NCBI RefSeq assembly: GCF_002999335.1
Contig: NW_020312239.1
Span: 1 to 32,877, forward strand
From: Cyclospora cayetanensis
Taxonomy: Eukaryota; Apicomplexa; Conoidasida; Eucoccidiorida; Eimeriidae
DNA length: 32,877 nt
Reading direction: 5' to 3'
Position numbers and translations under genes: made by a program. Below are positions 11,601 through 20,400 of the stretch, one piece after another. Under the pieces are notes generated by a model. It saw only the letters and a program-made list of their open reading frames with translations, did no database searches and was not told where the DNA came from. Position 1 is the stretch's first letter; each line of letters begins with the position of its first letter.

Positions 11601-14600
11601 GCGACACTCAGCAACGGTAACAACTACAACAGCACCAACTACTGCTGCTGCAGCTGCTTCAGCCAGCGAGCCGGCGAAAAGCCGAACTGCGGAGGTAAGA
11701 GATCGGCATTTATTTAACATCATGCGGGCAGCAAAGCCTCCAACAATTGTAGAAAGGCAAAGTCCAACAAGCTGAAGCCCCACAGTGCATGCCACAGCAG
11801 AGCTTGCATGCAGCAACAGCAGCAGCAGCAGCAGCCAGGCAATCATCATCATCAGCAGCAGCAGCCAGGCAATCATCATCATCATCATCAGCAGCAGCAG
11901 CAGCCAGGCAATCAGCAGCAGCAGCAGCAGCCAGGCAACCTGCAACAGCAGCAGCCAGGCAATCATCATCATCATCAGCAGCAGCCAGGCAATCAGCAGC
12001 AGCAGCAGCAGCCAGGCAACCTGCAATAGCAGCAGCAGCAGCAGCCAGGCAACAACAACAACAGCAGCAGCAGCCAGGCAATCATCATCATCATCAGCAG
12101 CAGCCAGGCAATCATCATCATCATCAGCAGCAGCCAGGCAATCATCATCATCATCAGCAGCAGCAGCAGCCAGGCAATCAGCATCATCATCATCAGCAGC
12201 AGCCAGGCAACCTGCAATAGCAGCAGCAGCCAGGCAATCAGCAGCAGCAGCAGCAGCCAGGCAACCTGCAACAGCAGCAGCCAGGCAATCATCATCATCA
12301 GCAGCAGCCAGGCAATCAGCAGCAGCAGCAGCAGCCAGGCAACCTGCAACAGCAGCAGCCAGGCAATCATCATCATCATCAGCAGCAGCCAGGCAATCAG
12401 CAGCAGCCAGGCAACCATCATCAGCAGCAGCAGCCAGGCAACCTGCAACAGCAGCAGCAGCAGCCAGGCAATCATCACCATCATCAGCAGCAGCCAGGCA
12501 ATCAGCAGCAGCAGCAGCAACCAGGCAATCATCATCATCAGCAGCAGCCAGGCAATCATCATCATCAGCAGCAGCCAGGCAATCAGCATCATCATCATCA
12601 GCAGCAGCCAGGCAATCATCATCATCATCAGCAGTAGCAGCAGCCAGGCAATCATCATCAGCAGCAGCAGCCAGGCAATCATCATCATCATCAGCAGCAG
12701 CAGCCAGGCGATCATCATCATCATCAGCAGCAGCAGCCAGGCAATCAGCAGCAGCAGCGGGTACTATAGCACCTATCTATCCGGTGCAGCAGACGCATGA
12801 CATACCAGTTTGAGCGCAGTGAGCGAAGGCTGCAGTAAGTCTCTCTGTATAGCTTCCACGAGAGCGAAGAGGGGCAAGAGGAGTTCTTGCTGCAAGGCGA
12901 AGCCGGTGGCTCGCTGTATAGACACCTGAACATATCGTCCGCTGTGAGGCAGCCATATGCATAAGTCAGAAACAAAGGCTGCGCCTATGTCTTTGCATGC
13001 ATGCATCTTGAACTCCCGCTGCTGCTGCTGTGGCTGCTGCTGATTTTTCCCGTCTTCATGGTCGTGTAGGTGAGACGACTCTGTCTTGAGGAAGAGGGTT
13101 CGAAAGGCTACGAGCGAACGACACACGTCTAATGATTGTGTTCGCCTTCCGTTGGTGCTGCTACCACAAAAGCTGTTGCTGCTCCGGCTGCCCCTTGCAC
13201 TGCTGCTGCTGCTGCTAGTCAGGAACATGCACTGTACATGCAGAGGAACGGCTGCAACAACAGCCCCTCCAGTAAGGGATGAGGAATGAACATGCAATGT
13301 CGGGATAAGCAAGCGCAACATCGCTTGTTGCTGCCGTTGCTGCTGCTGCTGCTGCTGCTCGGGGTGCTGTTGCTGCGGCTGGACCGAAGCAGCTGGCGAG
13401 TAAACAGCAAAGTTGCGGATAACGACATGGATACAGTCGGGAGTAAGGCCCTCAAAAATATCCAAGCTTTTAACAGCTGCGGCAAAACTACGGATGCCTA
13501 ATGAAGAGTCAAACCCAGGAAAGAAAGAACTGCTCTCTGGAAGAAAGGAAAGGTCGCTTTCTTCTTGCCATGCTGAAAAAGGGGCTTCTGCTGACGAGTT
13601 TTCTTCTGCTGCTGTGGCAGGTGCATCGCCTCTCATCTCGGCAGCAGGAGCACTCTGTGCGAACGACTCCGTGTCTTGCTTTACATTCTGGGTGCTGCAG
13701 TTATTGCTGCAGCTTTTGTTGCAGTTACTGCTGCAGCTTCTGTTGCAGTTACTGCTGCAGCTTTTGCTGCAGTTACTGCTGCAGCTTTTGCTGCAGTTAT
13801 TGCTGCAGCTCTTGCTGCAGTTATTGGCAGCAGCAGGAGCGTCAACTGCTGGATCCTTCCCGGAAGGTTCTTCAATTTTTCCACGCTGCTTGCATTTTTT
13901 GTACACCGCGCGGAGGTGTAGCAACAGCAGCACCCAATACAGCAGGCCGTTTTCCCTCCAGTGCAGCCAGCCACCAGGAACCACAATGCGAATGTGCTGT
14001 CGATACACCGGACGCCGCTGGACTTGAGTATACACCCCGATCCGTGCAGCTTCCCCCATGGGTTGAACTTCGACGCTGCGGCTGCTGCAGCTCAGCAGCA
14101 GAAGACCACACCAACCAAGCAAAGCGGAGGCGCTGGGAACTGTCAGCCTCTCCAAGCCGCCTTTCCCCACTTTCTCGGTAGCCTCCGAGTTGCTGGTGCT
14201 ACAAGCCTCCTTCAAGTGCATCAACACTTCGCTGCAGCCGATGAAAAAAGACACTGCCTCCACGACGGCGTCAGGTCCTCGAAAAGGCGTACTCTCCGGA
14301 GTCTTTTGTGCTTCTGCTTCTGTGTAAGTTGCGGTATTTTTTGTGTCTGCTTCTGTGTAAGTTGCGCTATTGGCCTCTCGAGCTGTAGAAGCTGATACTG
14401 CCCCTGTAACAGACGAGGAGCCTTCAGAGCCGCCTTTTTTTGCGTCTTGGCGTTGCTGCGCAATGCCTTTTTTCGAGTCTGCGTTGGCTGAAAAGACGGC
14501 GAGGAAGGCTGCAGCTTCCACCGCCGCAGCAGCAGCAGCCTTCCTGCGCTGAACATCTGCCTTCGCAGGACTGGAAGCGTCTTTGGATGAGCAAACCACG

Positions 14601-15330
14601 CGGGCAGTGGAGAGTCTGCAGATGCCTGTGGAGAGGGCGAAGCGGATCAGCTTGGTGGTAGGTGCGTTGCTGCTCTTATTCTTGTCGGAACTGCTGCTGC
14701 TGCGGAGGCAGCTTCCACGCATGCAGCGGACTCCCGTGCTGCTTACAGAAGAAAGCGGAGGCATGCGATCGCGCTGCTGCACCCTAGCAAGATGCTGCTG
14801 CAGCTGCTGCAGCTGCTGCAGCTGCTGCTGGGTGTCTAAGGTGGCAGCAGCCATCTGCTGCTTCGCCTTGCGCGTCAGCGTCTCTAGCTGCAGCAAGAGT
14901 CCGTCAGAGTGCACGAGCAAGGCGCTGCTGCTGCTGCGTTCAAGCACCTGCAGCAGCAGGTGCGGCACTGAGATGAACAGTGGCATTGATTCTAGCTGTG
15001 TCGAGCTGCCGTTGTTGGTGGCAATAGTGTCGCGACTGCCATGATCGTGGCCGTCTCGTGCATCTTCTGCAGCTTGCTGAGCGGTGTCTGATGGAGGCTG
15101 GGCTCCTGGCTCAGAGCGATCGCCAGGAGGCTTCCTGCTGCTGTCACTGCAACTCTTGTTGCTGCTGGTGCTGCTGCTGCTCTGTATGATGTCGGTTGGG
15201 CTGCTGCTGCTGCTTTTTCTGCAATCCCTGAAGCGCCAGTACGTGTCTACTGCTCTTGCAACGAGGTTCATGAGGATGTTGACTGCCACGGTCCCGCTGG
15301 AGTGTATGTACACTGCACGAGTCCTGCACG

Positions 15331-15365
<35 letters not shown>

Positions 15366-17443
15366 AGACCAGAATCTAAAAGCACCGTTACCCCTATTTC
15401 TTCTTCCGTGTGAAGCACCGGCGGAAGCAGCAGTGCAGCCGCAGGAAGCTCGCGAGGCAGCTGCAACTTACCCAACAACTCCCTGACTGCATGCACTGGA
15501 AGCAACCACTTTCTCTCCTCTGCTGCTGTTGTTGGTGCTCCTGCTGCTGCTGCTGCTTCTCCTGCTTCTGCTGCTGTTGCTACTGCTTCAGCCGCAGCAA
15601 CAGCAGGATCTGCGGTGGCTGCGCGCAAAGTTGCAGCGTTAAAGGCCTCCAGGGTGTACGAACACATCAGGTGAGAGAGGTACGTACTGCCGTTGACAGT
15701 CATATCGGAATTTTCTCCCTGGACGGTCCCCAGCCACCACCATCGCTCCACGGGAGACAGACATCTGCTGTCTCTGCAGCTGCTCCTGCTGCTGTAGGAG
15801 GCTGCATGCTGCAGATCTGAAGCGGCAGATCCTTTGCAGCTGGTGGCTGCTGTCGTGTCTCTCCGTGTAGGGCTGTTCTCCTCGTCAGCCTCCTCGCAGC
15901 AGGCTTTTCGAATGGCGAGAGGACGTCTTGACGGCAGTCTAGGATGGATTTTTTTCCCTGTTTCTGGCGCTTCGAAGGCGCTTGTCTGTCGGCAATCTCT
16001 GCCGCTCACTTTAGCCCCCTTTAAAAGCGCTGCAGTGCCTTGTGCTGCGGCAACAGCAGCCGTGAAGAGATCCGAAGGCAACACCGCTAGACAGCTAGCA
16101 GCATCCGGGAAGAGATGACACGATACCCCCTTCTTCGCAGTGGCATGCAGCTGCAAAGAGGCAAACGCTGCAGAAGGCAGCATCTGCAGATCTCTCACTC
16201 TAAGAAGTGCTGCCAGGCTCATGCAGTCCCTCCTCTGTTCGTCGTCTTCCAGCTGCTGCTCGCTTGCCGCTTCGATCTCCTCCTGCCGCTGTCGCTGCTG
16301 AGAAGCGGGAGCTAGCCACAGGAGCACAAGACCTTCGATGCAGCTAGCTCGAAAGGCGCAGGTTCTTGCCAAGACATGCAGCATGCAAAGACGCAACACG
16401 AACTGCAGCAAGCTGGGAGGAGACGCAGCCAAAGATGCCGCCTCGCCTTCTGTGCAGTCATTTTGCTGCTGGAAGGCCTCTCCAGCTGTGCCTCGTGTTT
16501 CGCCGTCTCTGTCAGCATTCGACAAGAAAAGCTGACACGTCGCGGAAATACTCCCTGCGCTGAGAACAACTCTGTGGCTGAGCGGATTTTTGCTGCCGCT
16601 GCGGCTTTGCTGCAACGCTTGCTGCACCAACAACAAGCAGCCAAAGACGAAGGAGAAGGGGGAGAGCACATCCTGCAATTTTCGCCGCATGCTGCTGCTG
16701 CTGCTGGTGTCTCCTCCTCCGTCGCGGCATTTTAAGCCGAGTTCGCCTTCGCATGCATCGCTCGCGCGCTGCATGTCTCTGTTCGCTCTGCTGCCGCTAC
16801 TGCTGCAGCTGCTGCTGGCATTTTGACTGCCTCTGCTGCTGCATTTTGCCTCATGCTGGCTTGCCTGCCACAGAGAGAGTTTCAAGCTCGACACCGCGAT
16901 GCGAGTTTCGCTGCACTTGCGAATCGTGCAGTTTGGGCATCGTCGCACAGTCCTGCTGCAGATTTGCCACAACGCCGTGCTGCGTCTACTACGGCTGCAC
17001 GCTGTGCATGCATGAATCTCCTCTTCCTCGAGCAGAAAGACAACATTTCTGACGCTCAAAAAGCCACTCTGCATGAGAGACACGCAGGTCAGGAAGAGGC
17101 CTCGCGTGCAGGCTCTCTTCTCGCCAGCGTTCGAAAGGGAAGCCTCCGCCGCTTCTGTCTTGCATGCTGGTGACGCATACTCCCCCGCATGCGAAGCCTC
17201 CTGTCCAGCTGCTCTCTCTGGTGCACCGAGTGGCTGCTGCGTCTGCTCGCTCCCGCCGCTGCATGCACTGCTAAGGCTGTCTGTTCCGCAGAAAGTCTTG
17301 ACGCGAATGCGGCGAAGCAGACGCGGGAGCAGAAAAGAGAGGAGGGGGGGCAGCAGCAAGCCAGCCAGCAGCACTGCAACAACCGACAGCAACGGAGGGA
17401 GCAACAGGTGCAACAGCAGCTGCTGCTGCATTGCAGACGCCAT
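381..17443 (-). CDS. Giant bridge-like lipid transfer protein candidate (BLTP2/SABRE/Hobbit/FMP27-like), 3' end off window
   Basis: Exons join as 17443-12806, 11596-3800, 3167-1395, 1026-381, then run off the left edge. All the joins I chose keep frame, giving at least 4,951 residues. The start at 17443 is the first Met of the frame, with G at -3 and +4. Residues about 7-43 are a Leu-rich hydrophobic anchor followed by basic RRIRVK, as in ER-anchored bridge proteins. Exon 4 carries HIDPVRVSVTPTFVECLYTF followed by FFP, and then YFRFVRVSPFAAAVTYRG. Both resemble C-terminal motifs I recall from the BLTP2/SABRE/FMP27 family. Conserved beta-rich islands are separated by long Q, S and A tracts. 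The family forms a hydrophobic groove that moves phospholipids between ER and plasma membrane or other contacts. The family call is from recall without alignment. That this is one gene is better supported than the family. VPS13 or another bridge protein is the main alternative. Confidence 0.6.
1027..1394 (-). other. Intron 3 of giant gene, filled by hexamer repeat
   Basis: This 368-nt intron has donor GTGCTT and acceptor CTGCTCAG. Removing it joins GRFQ to VFDYLLLHIDP in phase 0, restoring a continuous hydrophobic, family-like stretch. Confidence 0.7.
1120..1372. repeat. TAGCAG/TAGCAC/TAGCAT hexamer array
   Basis: On the plus strand, trinucleotide-based hexamers AGTAGC, ACCAGTAGC and AGCATTAGC are mixed irregularly across about 250 bp. 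The array is open in several frames on both strands, giving Ala-Val or Gly-Ala-Thr type translations that are not genes. Confidence 0.9.
1395..3167 (-). CDS. Exon 3 of giant BLTP-like gene (residues 4146-4736)
   Basis: The exon is about 591 codons. Its 5' edge is uncertain. An acceptor CTGCAG/ATT at 3168/3167 fits phase 0 with exon 2; a better pyrimidine context precedes CCTGCAG/GTG at 3199/3198, but that fits only phase 2. The 3' edge is TTCCAG/GTGCTT (1395/1394). Conserved-looking islands sit at both ends: HLHLEVDLADWRVLDLRSK near the start and RFVVLECGRFQ at the end. The middle is mostly Gln, Ser, Ala and His low-complexity sequence, including a poly-Gln/His run at 2884-2970. Read-through past the donor runs into a Gly-Ala-Thr repeat, which is intron 3 translated. 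Confidence 0.65.
2884..2970 (-). repeat. Poly-Gln/His coding repeat (CTG/TTG/ATG on plus strand)
   Basis: On the coding strand CAG, CAA and CAT codons alternate, giving QHQQHQQQH-type sequence followed by a pure Gln run inside exon 3. Mixed CAA/CAG codons suggest partial stabilisation of the tract. Confidence 0.85.
3168..3799 (-). other. Intron 2 of giant gene, filled by tetranucleotide repeat
   Basis: The intron is about 630 nt between GTACGT (3799) and a CTGCAG acceptor (3168) or, less consistently in phase, 3199. Its body is the TATG/TGTG array. Both neighbouring frames end inside it. Confidence 0.6.
3206..3690. repeat. TATG/TG tetranucleotide satellite
   Basis: About 480 bp of TATG and TG units are interrupted by short recurrent non-repeat islands of the type TCTGCGAGAATG or TCTACGAGAATG (near 3226, 3328, 3374 and 3600). 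The islands suggest a longer period of roughly 50-100 bp over the tetramer. Open frames on both strands here (Tyr-Val-Cys-Met or Thr-His-Ile) are repeat translations. Confidence 0.9.
3800..11596 (-). CDS. Exon 2 of giant BLTP-like gene (residues 1547-4145)
   Basis: About 2,599 codons are open without a stop. I place the 5' edge at an acceptor ending GTCGCGTAG/GAG (11597/11596), after a T-rich tract. An in-phase alternative acceptor is CAGCAG/GTG at 11530. I place the 3' edge at GAAGAA/GTACGT (donor GT 3799-3798); read-through ends at 3695. Islands with beta-strand alternation include SLCVRLTPSLSARVSCM, IEVRVLSGLRIEFSRSNLVL, FTFKCTYPQVSVHFIELHRG and QISVSLLLEEVRVF. Between them lie long Gln (4561-4682), Ala (5679-5742, 8205-8246) and Ser (8594-8690) tracts and a 14-residue charged repeat (9663-9996). 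Such inserts are typical of Eimeria proteins and probably loop out of the structured groove. Confidence 0.72.
4487..4538. repeat. 52-bp perfect palindrome inside exon 2
   Basis: The arms 4487-4512 and 4513-4538 are exact reverse complements with no spacer, centred on TCGCGA; pairing fails at 4486/4539. On the coding strand it translates to CGIAAVATAAIPQLL and neighbouring residues with no stop, immediately after the long Gln tract. Confidence 0.92.
4561..4682 (-). repeat. Poly-glutamine tract
   Basis: GTTGCT/GTT/GCT units on the plus strand give mixed CAA and CAG Gln codons on the coding strand. The result is over 30 consecutive Gln, with a shorter Gln run separated by Arg-Glu. Confidence 0.9.
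5679..5742 (-). repeat. Poly-alanine tract
   Basis: A CAG run on the plus strand is read as GCT on the coding strand, giving about 20 consecutive Ala within exon 2. This is one of the few exonic runs with CTG, not CAG, on the sense strand. Confidence 0.9.
6782..6848. repeat. 30-bp inverted repeat with 7-bp loop in exon 2
   Basis: Arms 6782-6811 and 6819-6848 are reverse complements with one mismatch, separated by CAAATCC. The coding strand translates to GEGEKSGLLQQDLCSSKPLF, so both arms are coding. Confidence 0.88.
8205..8246 (-). repeat. Poly-alanine tract (second)
   Basis: A CAG run on the plus strand is read as GCT (Ala) on the coding strand in exon 2, ending at GCATGC. A third Ala tract at 8303-8327 uses the opposite triplet orientation (GCA). 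Confidence 0.85.
8594..8690 (-). repeat. Poly-serine tract
   Basis: GCTGCT with ACTGCT/ACTGGT interruptions on the plus strand is read as AGC/AGT Ser with occasional Thr (ACC). Confidence 0.88.
9663..9996 (-). repeat. 42-bp tandem repeat encoding 14-residue Gln/Glu units
   Basis: By my count there are about seven units of the type EMQEQQQREEKQQQ plus one 8-residue truncated unit, ending in an acidic DDDDEE segment. Fourteen residues equal two heptads, so a charged coiled coil or long single helix is plausible. Several units are nearly identical, which suggests recent expansion. Confidence 0.88.
11597..12805 (-). other. Intron 1 of giant gene, carrying a minisatellite
   Basis: This 1,209-nt intron has donor CTG/GTATGT at 12805 and my preferred acceptor GTCGCGTAG/GAG at 11597. 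The exon 1 frame stops at 12773, just inside it, and the exon 2 frame has an upstream stop at the acceptor itself. Both facts fit an intron rather than a continuous exon. Most of it is minisatellite; 11600-11800 is ordinary sequence with the T-rich acceptor region on the minus strand. Confidence 0.72.
11809..12757. repeat. Composite minisatellite, CAGCCAGGCAA core, about 32 units
   Basis: Each unit on the plus strand is CAGCCAGGCAA followed by a variable block: T(CAT)n(CAG)n, T(CAG)n, or CCTGCAA(CAG)n. I counted about 32 cores over roughly 950 bp, averaging 30 bp. The block types often recur in the order CCTGCAA, CAT-rich, CAG-only, giving a higher-order unit of about 80 bp. Confidence 0.92.
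12806..17443 (-). CDS. Exon 1 of giant BLTP-like gene (residues 1-1546)
   Basis: This is an open frame of 1,546 codons, ending at donor CTG/GTATGT (GT at 12805-12804). Read-through would hit TAG at 12775-12773, which supports splicing at 12806. It opens with the membrane anchor. A conserved-looking segment follows around GFLSVRNVVFLL, comparable to the early beta strands after the anchor in bridge lipid-transfer proteins. Downstream islands such as CIHVVIRNFAVYSP and LWLPHSGRYVQVSIQ alternate hydrophobic and polar residues, as beta strands do. Low-complexity insertions include a QQL run (14790-14832), a Ser run (15331-15363) and a Cys-bearing repeat (13690-13830). Hidden in-frame introns cannot be excluded. 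Confidence 0.75.
13690..13830 (-). repeat. 24-bp repeat encoding Cys-containing octapeptides
   Basis: On the coding strand, units of the type AACTGCAGCAAAAGCTGC plus AGCAGT translate to NCSKSCSS. About five to six degenerate copies lie in exon 1, placing Cys at regular 4-residue spacing. CTGCAG (self-complementary) occurs every 12 bp. Confidence 0.85.
14790..14832 (-). repeat. CTGCAG/CAGCTG repeat encoding (Gln-Gln-Leu)n
   Basis: Alternating CTGCTGCAG units give QQLQQLQQLQQ in exon 1. Every unit is nearly self-complementary, so the strand can fold on itself. Confidence 0.8.
15331..15363 (-). repeat. Poly-serine tract in exon 1
   Basis: An uninterrupted CTG run on the plus strand is read as AGC Ser on the coding strand. 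Confidence 0.85.
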
Positions 17444-20400
17444 GTCAGCTGCACAGGAAGGAGTGCTGTACTACCCGTGCAGCGGATACAGCTGCGTGCT
17501 GTAGGCTCCCCGATCCTGCTAACAGCGGACCCTTCTTCCAAGTGCCTGAGAAGGAAGCAGCCTGTTACTGCTGTCGCAGCAATGCCTCCCCTTGAGTAGA
17601 GGCTGCACTGCAAAACGCTGCGCTGCCTGCTGCTGCTGCTGCTGCTACTGCTGCCTTCGGCGACTTCGCCTCCGCTGCAGCAGTAGCAGGCAATAGAGGA
17701 GTCAGAGGGAAGCACGCCATACCCCAGCGAAAACAGTTTCTCTCTAACACATTCGGCCCAACGAAATGAGGCGACTCTCTCCTGCTGCCGCCCTGTTTCC
17801 TCCCGTCGATCTTTCCCCCAACAATTACGTCCAGTGGTTCTCCTATGGCTGTGCTACAGGGAGCGGACGCTGCATGCAGTCTAGCTCAAACGAGGTTTCA
17901 CACTGCTCTCTAAAATGCCCTTCTTAGGAATAGGAGCGATGGGAAAGCCTGTCATGCAGGCGGACGGCTCTCGAAACAGCAGCTGATCCTCCTGCCCCTG
18001 TGCATGCGCTTGAGCAGGTCCGCTCATGCTTATTGGCAGCTGCCGCTACTGTCGATACACTCGCAAGACAGCAGCAGCCTCCCAGTATTATCCGTTTCTT
18101 TATGCAAATAAGCATGGAAAGACGAGAGGGCAAGTTGCGCTGCCGGTCAGCAGAATTACAGAGAGGGGGGTGGATCCTAGTGCGCCCTGTGTACACACAG
18201 ACAGGTGCTGACAGAGACTGTTTCTGAAGAGTATCCGTTAAGCTAGGCTTAGCACCTTTTTGAAGTGTAAGGCTGATTTCACTGTACTCGGAAGAATGGA
18301 ACTTGTTTTTCCTTCGATTTAGGCGTATATATGTATGCATATATTGCGCACAGAGCAGCAGTCGCGCCATCACCACCATACTCGAAACAATCGTTTCTGC
18401 CGTTTCGCTAGTCAATAACTGGCTGATGCGAAGGCCTTGGAACTCCCCCCTTTGTACACTGCTCGCAGCCAGAGATCCCGGCCTGCAGTGCGCACACCCA
18501 TTCGTTGCTGGTAACCACTGTCTTTGCTCGTACAGCTTTCGCGCCGTTTCCCCGAATCGAAACTTCCTTCTCACCATGTAAACGCTCCGCCATCAAGAAC
18601 TCACGTAAAATTGCAGAACTCCGATTGCGAACGACGGGAAGAGCAGCGCAAGACATACTTTGTTGACTGGTCACTATTGCGCAAGAGAGTTGTGGATACT
18701 CGCCATGCAGGGGACAGGGTTTGGAGCTTCCATTCCGCCACACTGGTCTCTATAGCCTATACTATTGCTCTACGGCGGGTGCCCCTATTGTTGATCTATG
18801 GCTGCTCAGCCTTAAGCAGGGTCACCGTAGTTTTGAAATTCGAGCCTTTAACAATGAATGGCCGTGTAAGGTAGGATTGTAGGCAAGACAATTATAGTTT
18901 CAGTGAGCCCTTGCAAAAACCGGCTTTCTTGACTCATAAGATTGACTGCCTGTTGCATGCATGCGTCTATGGCATGAAAAGGAACGGCTTTGTGCAAAGA
19001 ATACGGATCTCTAGACGAAGCCGAATCGGAACTGCCGTGAACCCTTTGTATTTTGGGTGTCCAACGCACTGTTACAGACCTTGTCCAAGCGAAAGCAATA
19101 GGAGGGACGAATGAACCACGTTTTCTCCCTCTTTTCCCATCGTCTGCCATTAATTCATGGCTCCAGGCCTCGTGCATCCATTAACTTTCCCCTTAAACTT
19201 ATTCCAAGGTTCCCCGAATGCAACAGGATTTGTCCAAGCCCTCTTCGAACAATTCGAGAATAAACCAGTGGATTAAAGGATGGCATCTCGCGCAAGAAGC
19301 ACATACAGCGCTTGACTCTCTCTACCTGCATACTGCCAACGAGGGGCTACATAGGATTCAGTGGACGCAGCCGCGGTATCCTCCCCACCTCGCCAGTGTG
19401 TTTCTCCTGACAGTCTACATACCATACTCTGCTTGGCTCAGCAAGCGCGAATAGTCCCGAATCAGACCGAGCTCGAATATACTTTGACACTTTCCAATGC
19501 ACTGGTGATTCTTAATTAGGATTCGGAAAGAACGCCTGACTGATTTTTCAGTTCGCACATCTTAGCTATTGCAGAATAGTGACAGTTCAACATGGCGAGA
19601 CACAATGCCGTGGGCGCGTGTGCTAAATCCTATGCGTGACTAGGCGTGAATGCATGACGTGCTCAGGTGTGCAGCAGCGCGTATTCTCTCCGTCCTTATC
19701 CCCTCATATCCAAGCCCTGAGGAGCAGGGGCAGGGAACAAGGTTGCTCTTTGGCGAGAACGCTCGATAAATAGCCTTGCCTGCCTAATGTGTATATTAGT
19801 ATACTCTATTTGCTGCACTGTTGTCCAAGCTCCAGAACAGATCATGCGTAACACTTCCTAGATCTACTAGAGCATTGATGCTGAATGTTCGAATACCAGG
19901 GGTTAGCCCAGGAAGTATAAACGATTCATCTCGGTGTTGTAGGGGAACCGCGCCTCAACTGTGCCAAATTTGGTGACGCAAAAAATTCTCTAACGTGCCC
20001 TTATTGCGAAGTTCTTAATGTATACAAAGCTATCAGCGAACAAACCAGCATAAGACCTTCTGAGTCCCGAATTCTCATCAGTAGATAAACATTGTGGCTC
20101 TTCGGTTGCTGGCAACAGTTTTATTTCAACTCCCAAAATATAGGGCAGTAAAGGCGATGATAGGTATATCAAAATCTTTCGCGAGAAGCATTCCATGACA
20201 CGAGAAGGACCATACAAGCTATACTACTGTTGAGTGAATTTCACCGTAACCCGAAACAACATGATCGTGCGCCTCGCTCACGATGGCAGTGCGGAACTTA
20301 GCCGGAATCTACAAGTTACGTGTCATCGCTATTTGTTTTGGACGACAGCACACCATGGTCCACGTGAGAGCGCTTCCTCCCTTTGGCGTTCTCACTTTTG

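Noticed and set aside
11809..12757. CRISPR-like appearance of a regular core with variable spacers
   Set aside because: The spacers are themselves simple CAT/CAG triplets, and the context is a eukaryotic intron; this is a minisatellite.
11785..12813. Long open frames on both strands (342 codons plus; 243 and 283 codons minus)
   Set aside because: They are translations of the stop-free minisatellite (Ala-Arg-Gln-Ser or Met-Ile-Ala-Trp-Leu motifs). The flanking splice signals place the region in an intron.
17089..17715. Minus-strand 208-codon frame overlapping the start of the giant gene
   Set aside because: It is an alternative frame through the same sequence, with no domain and no splice evidence.
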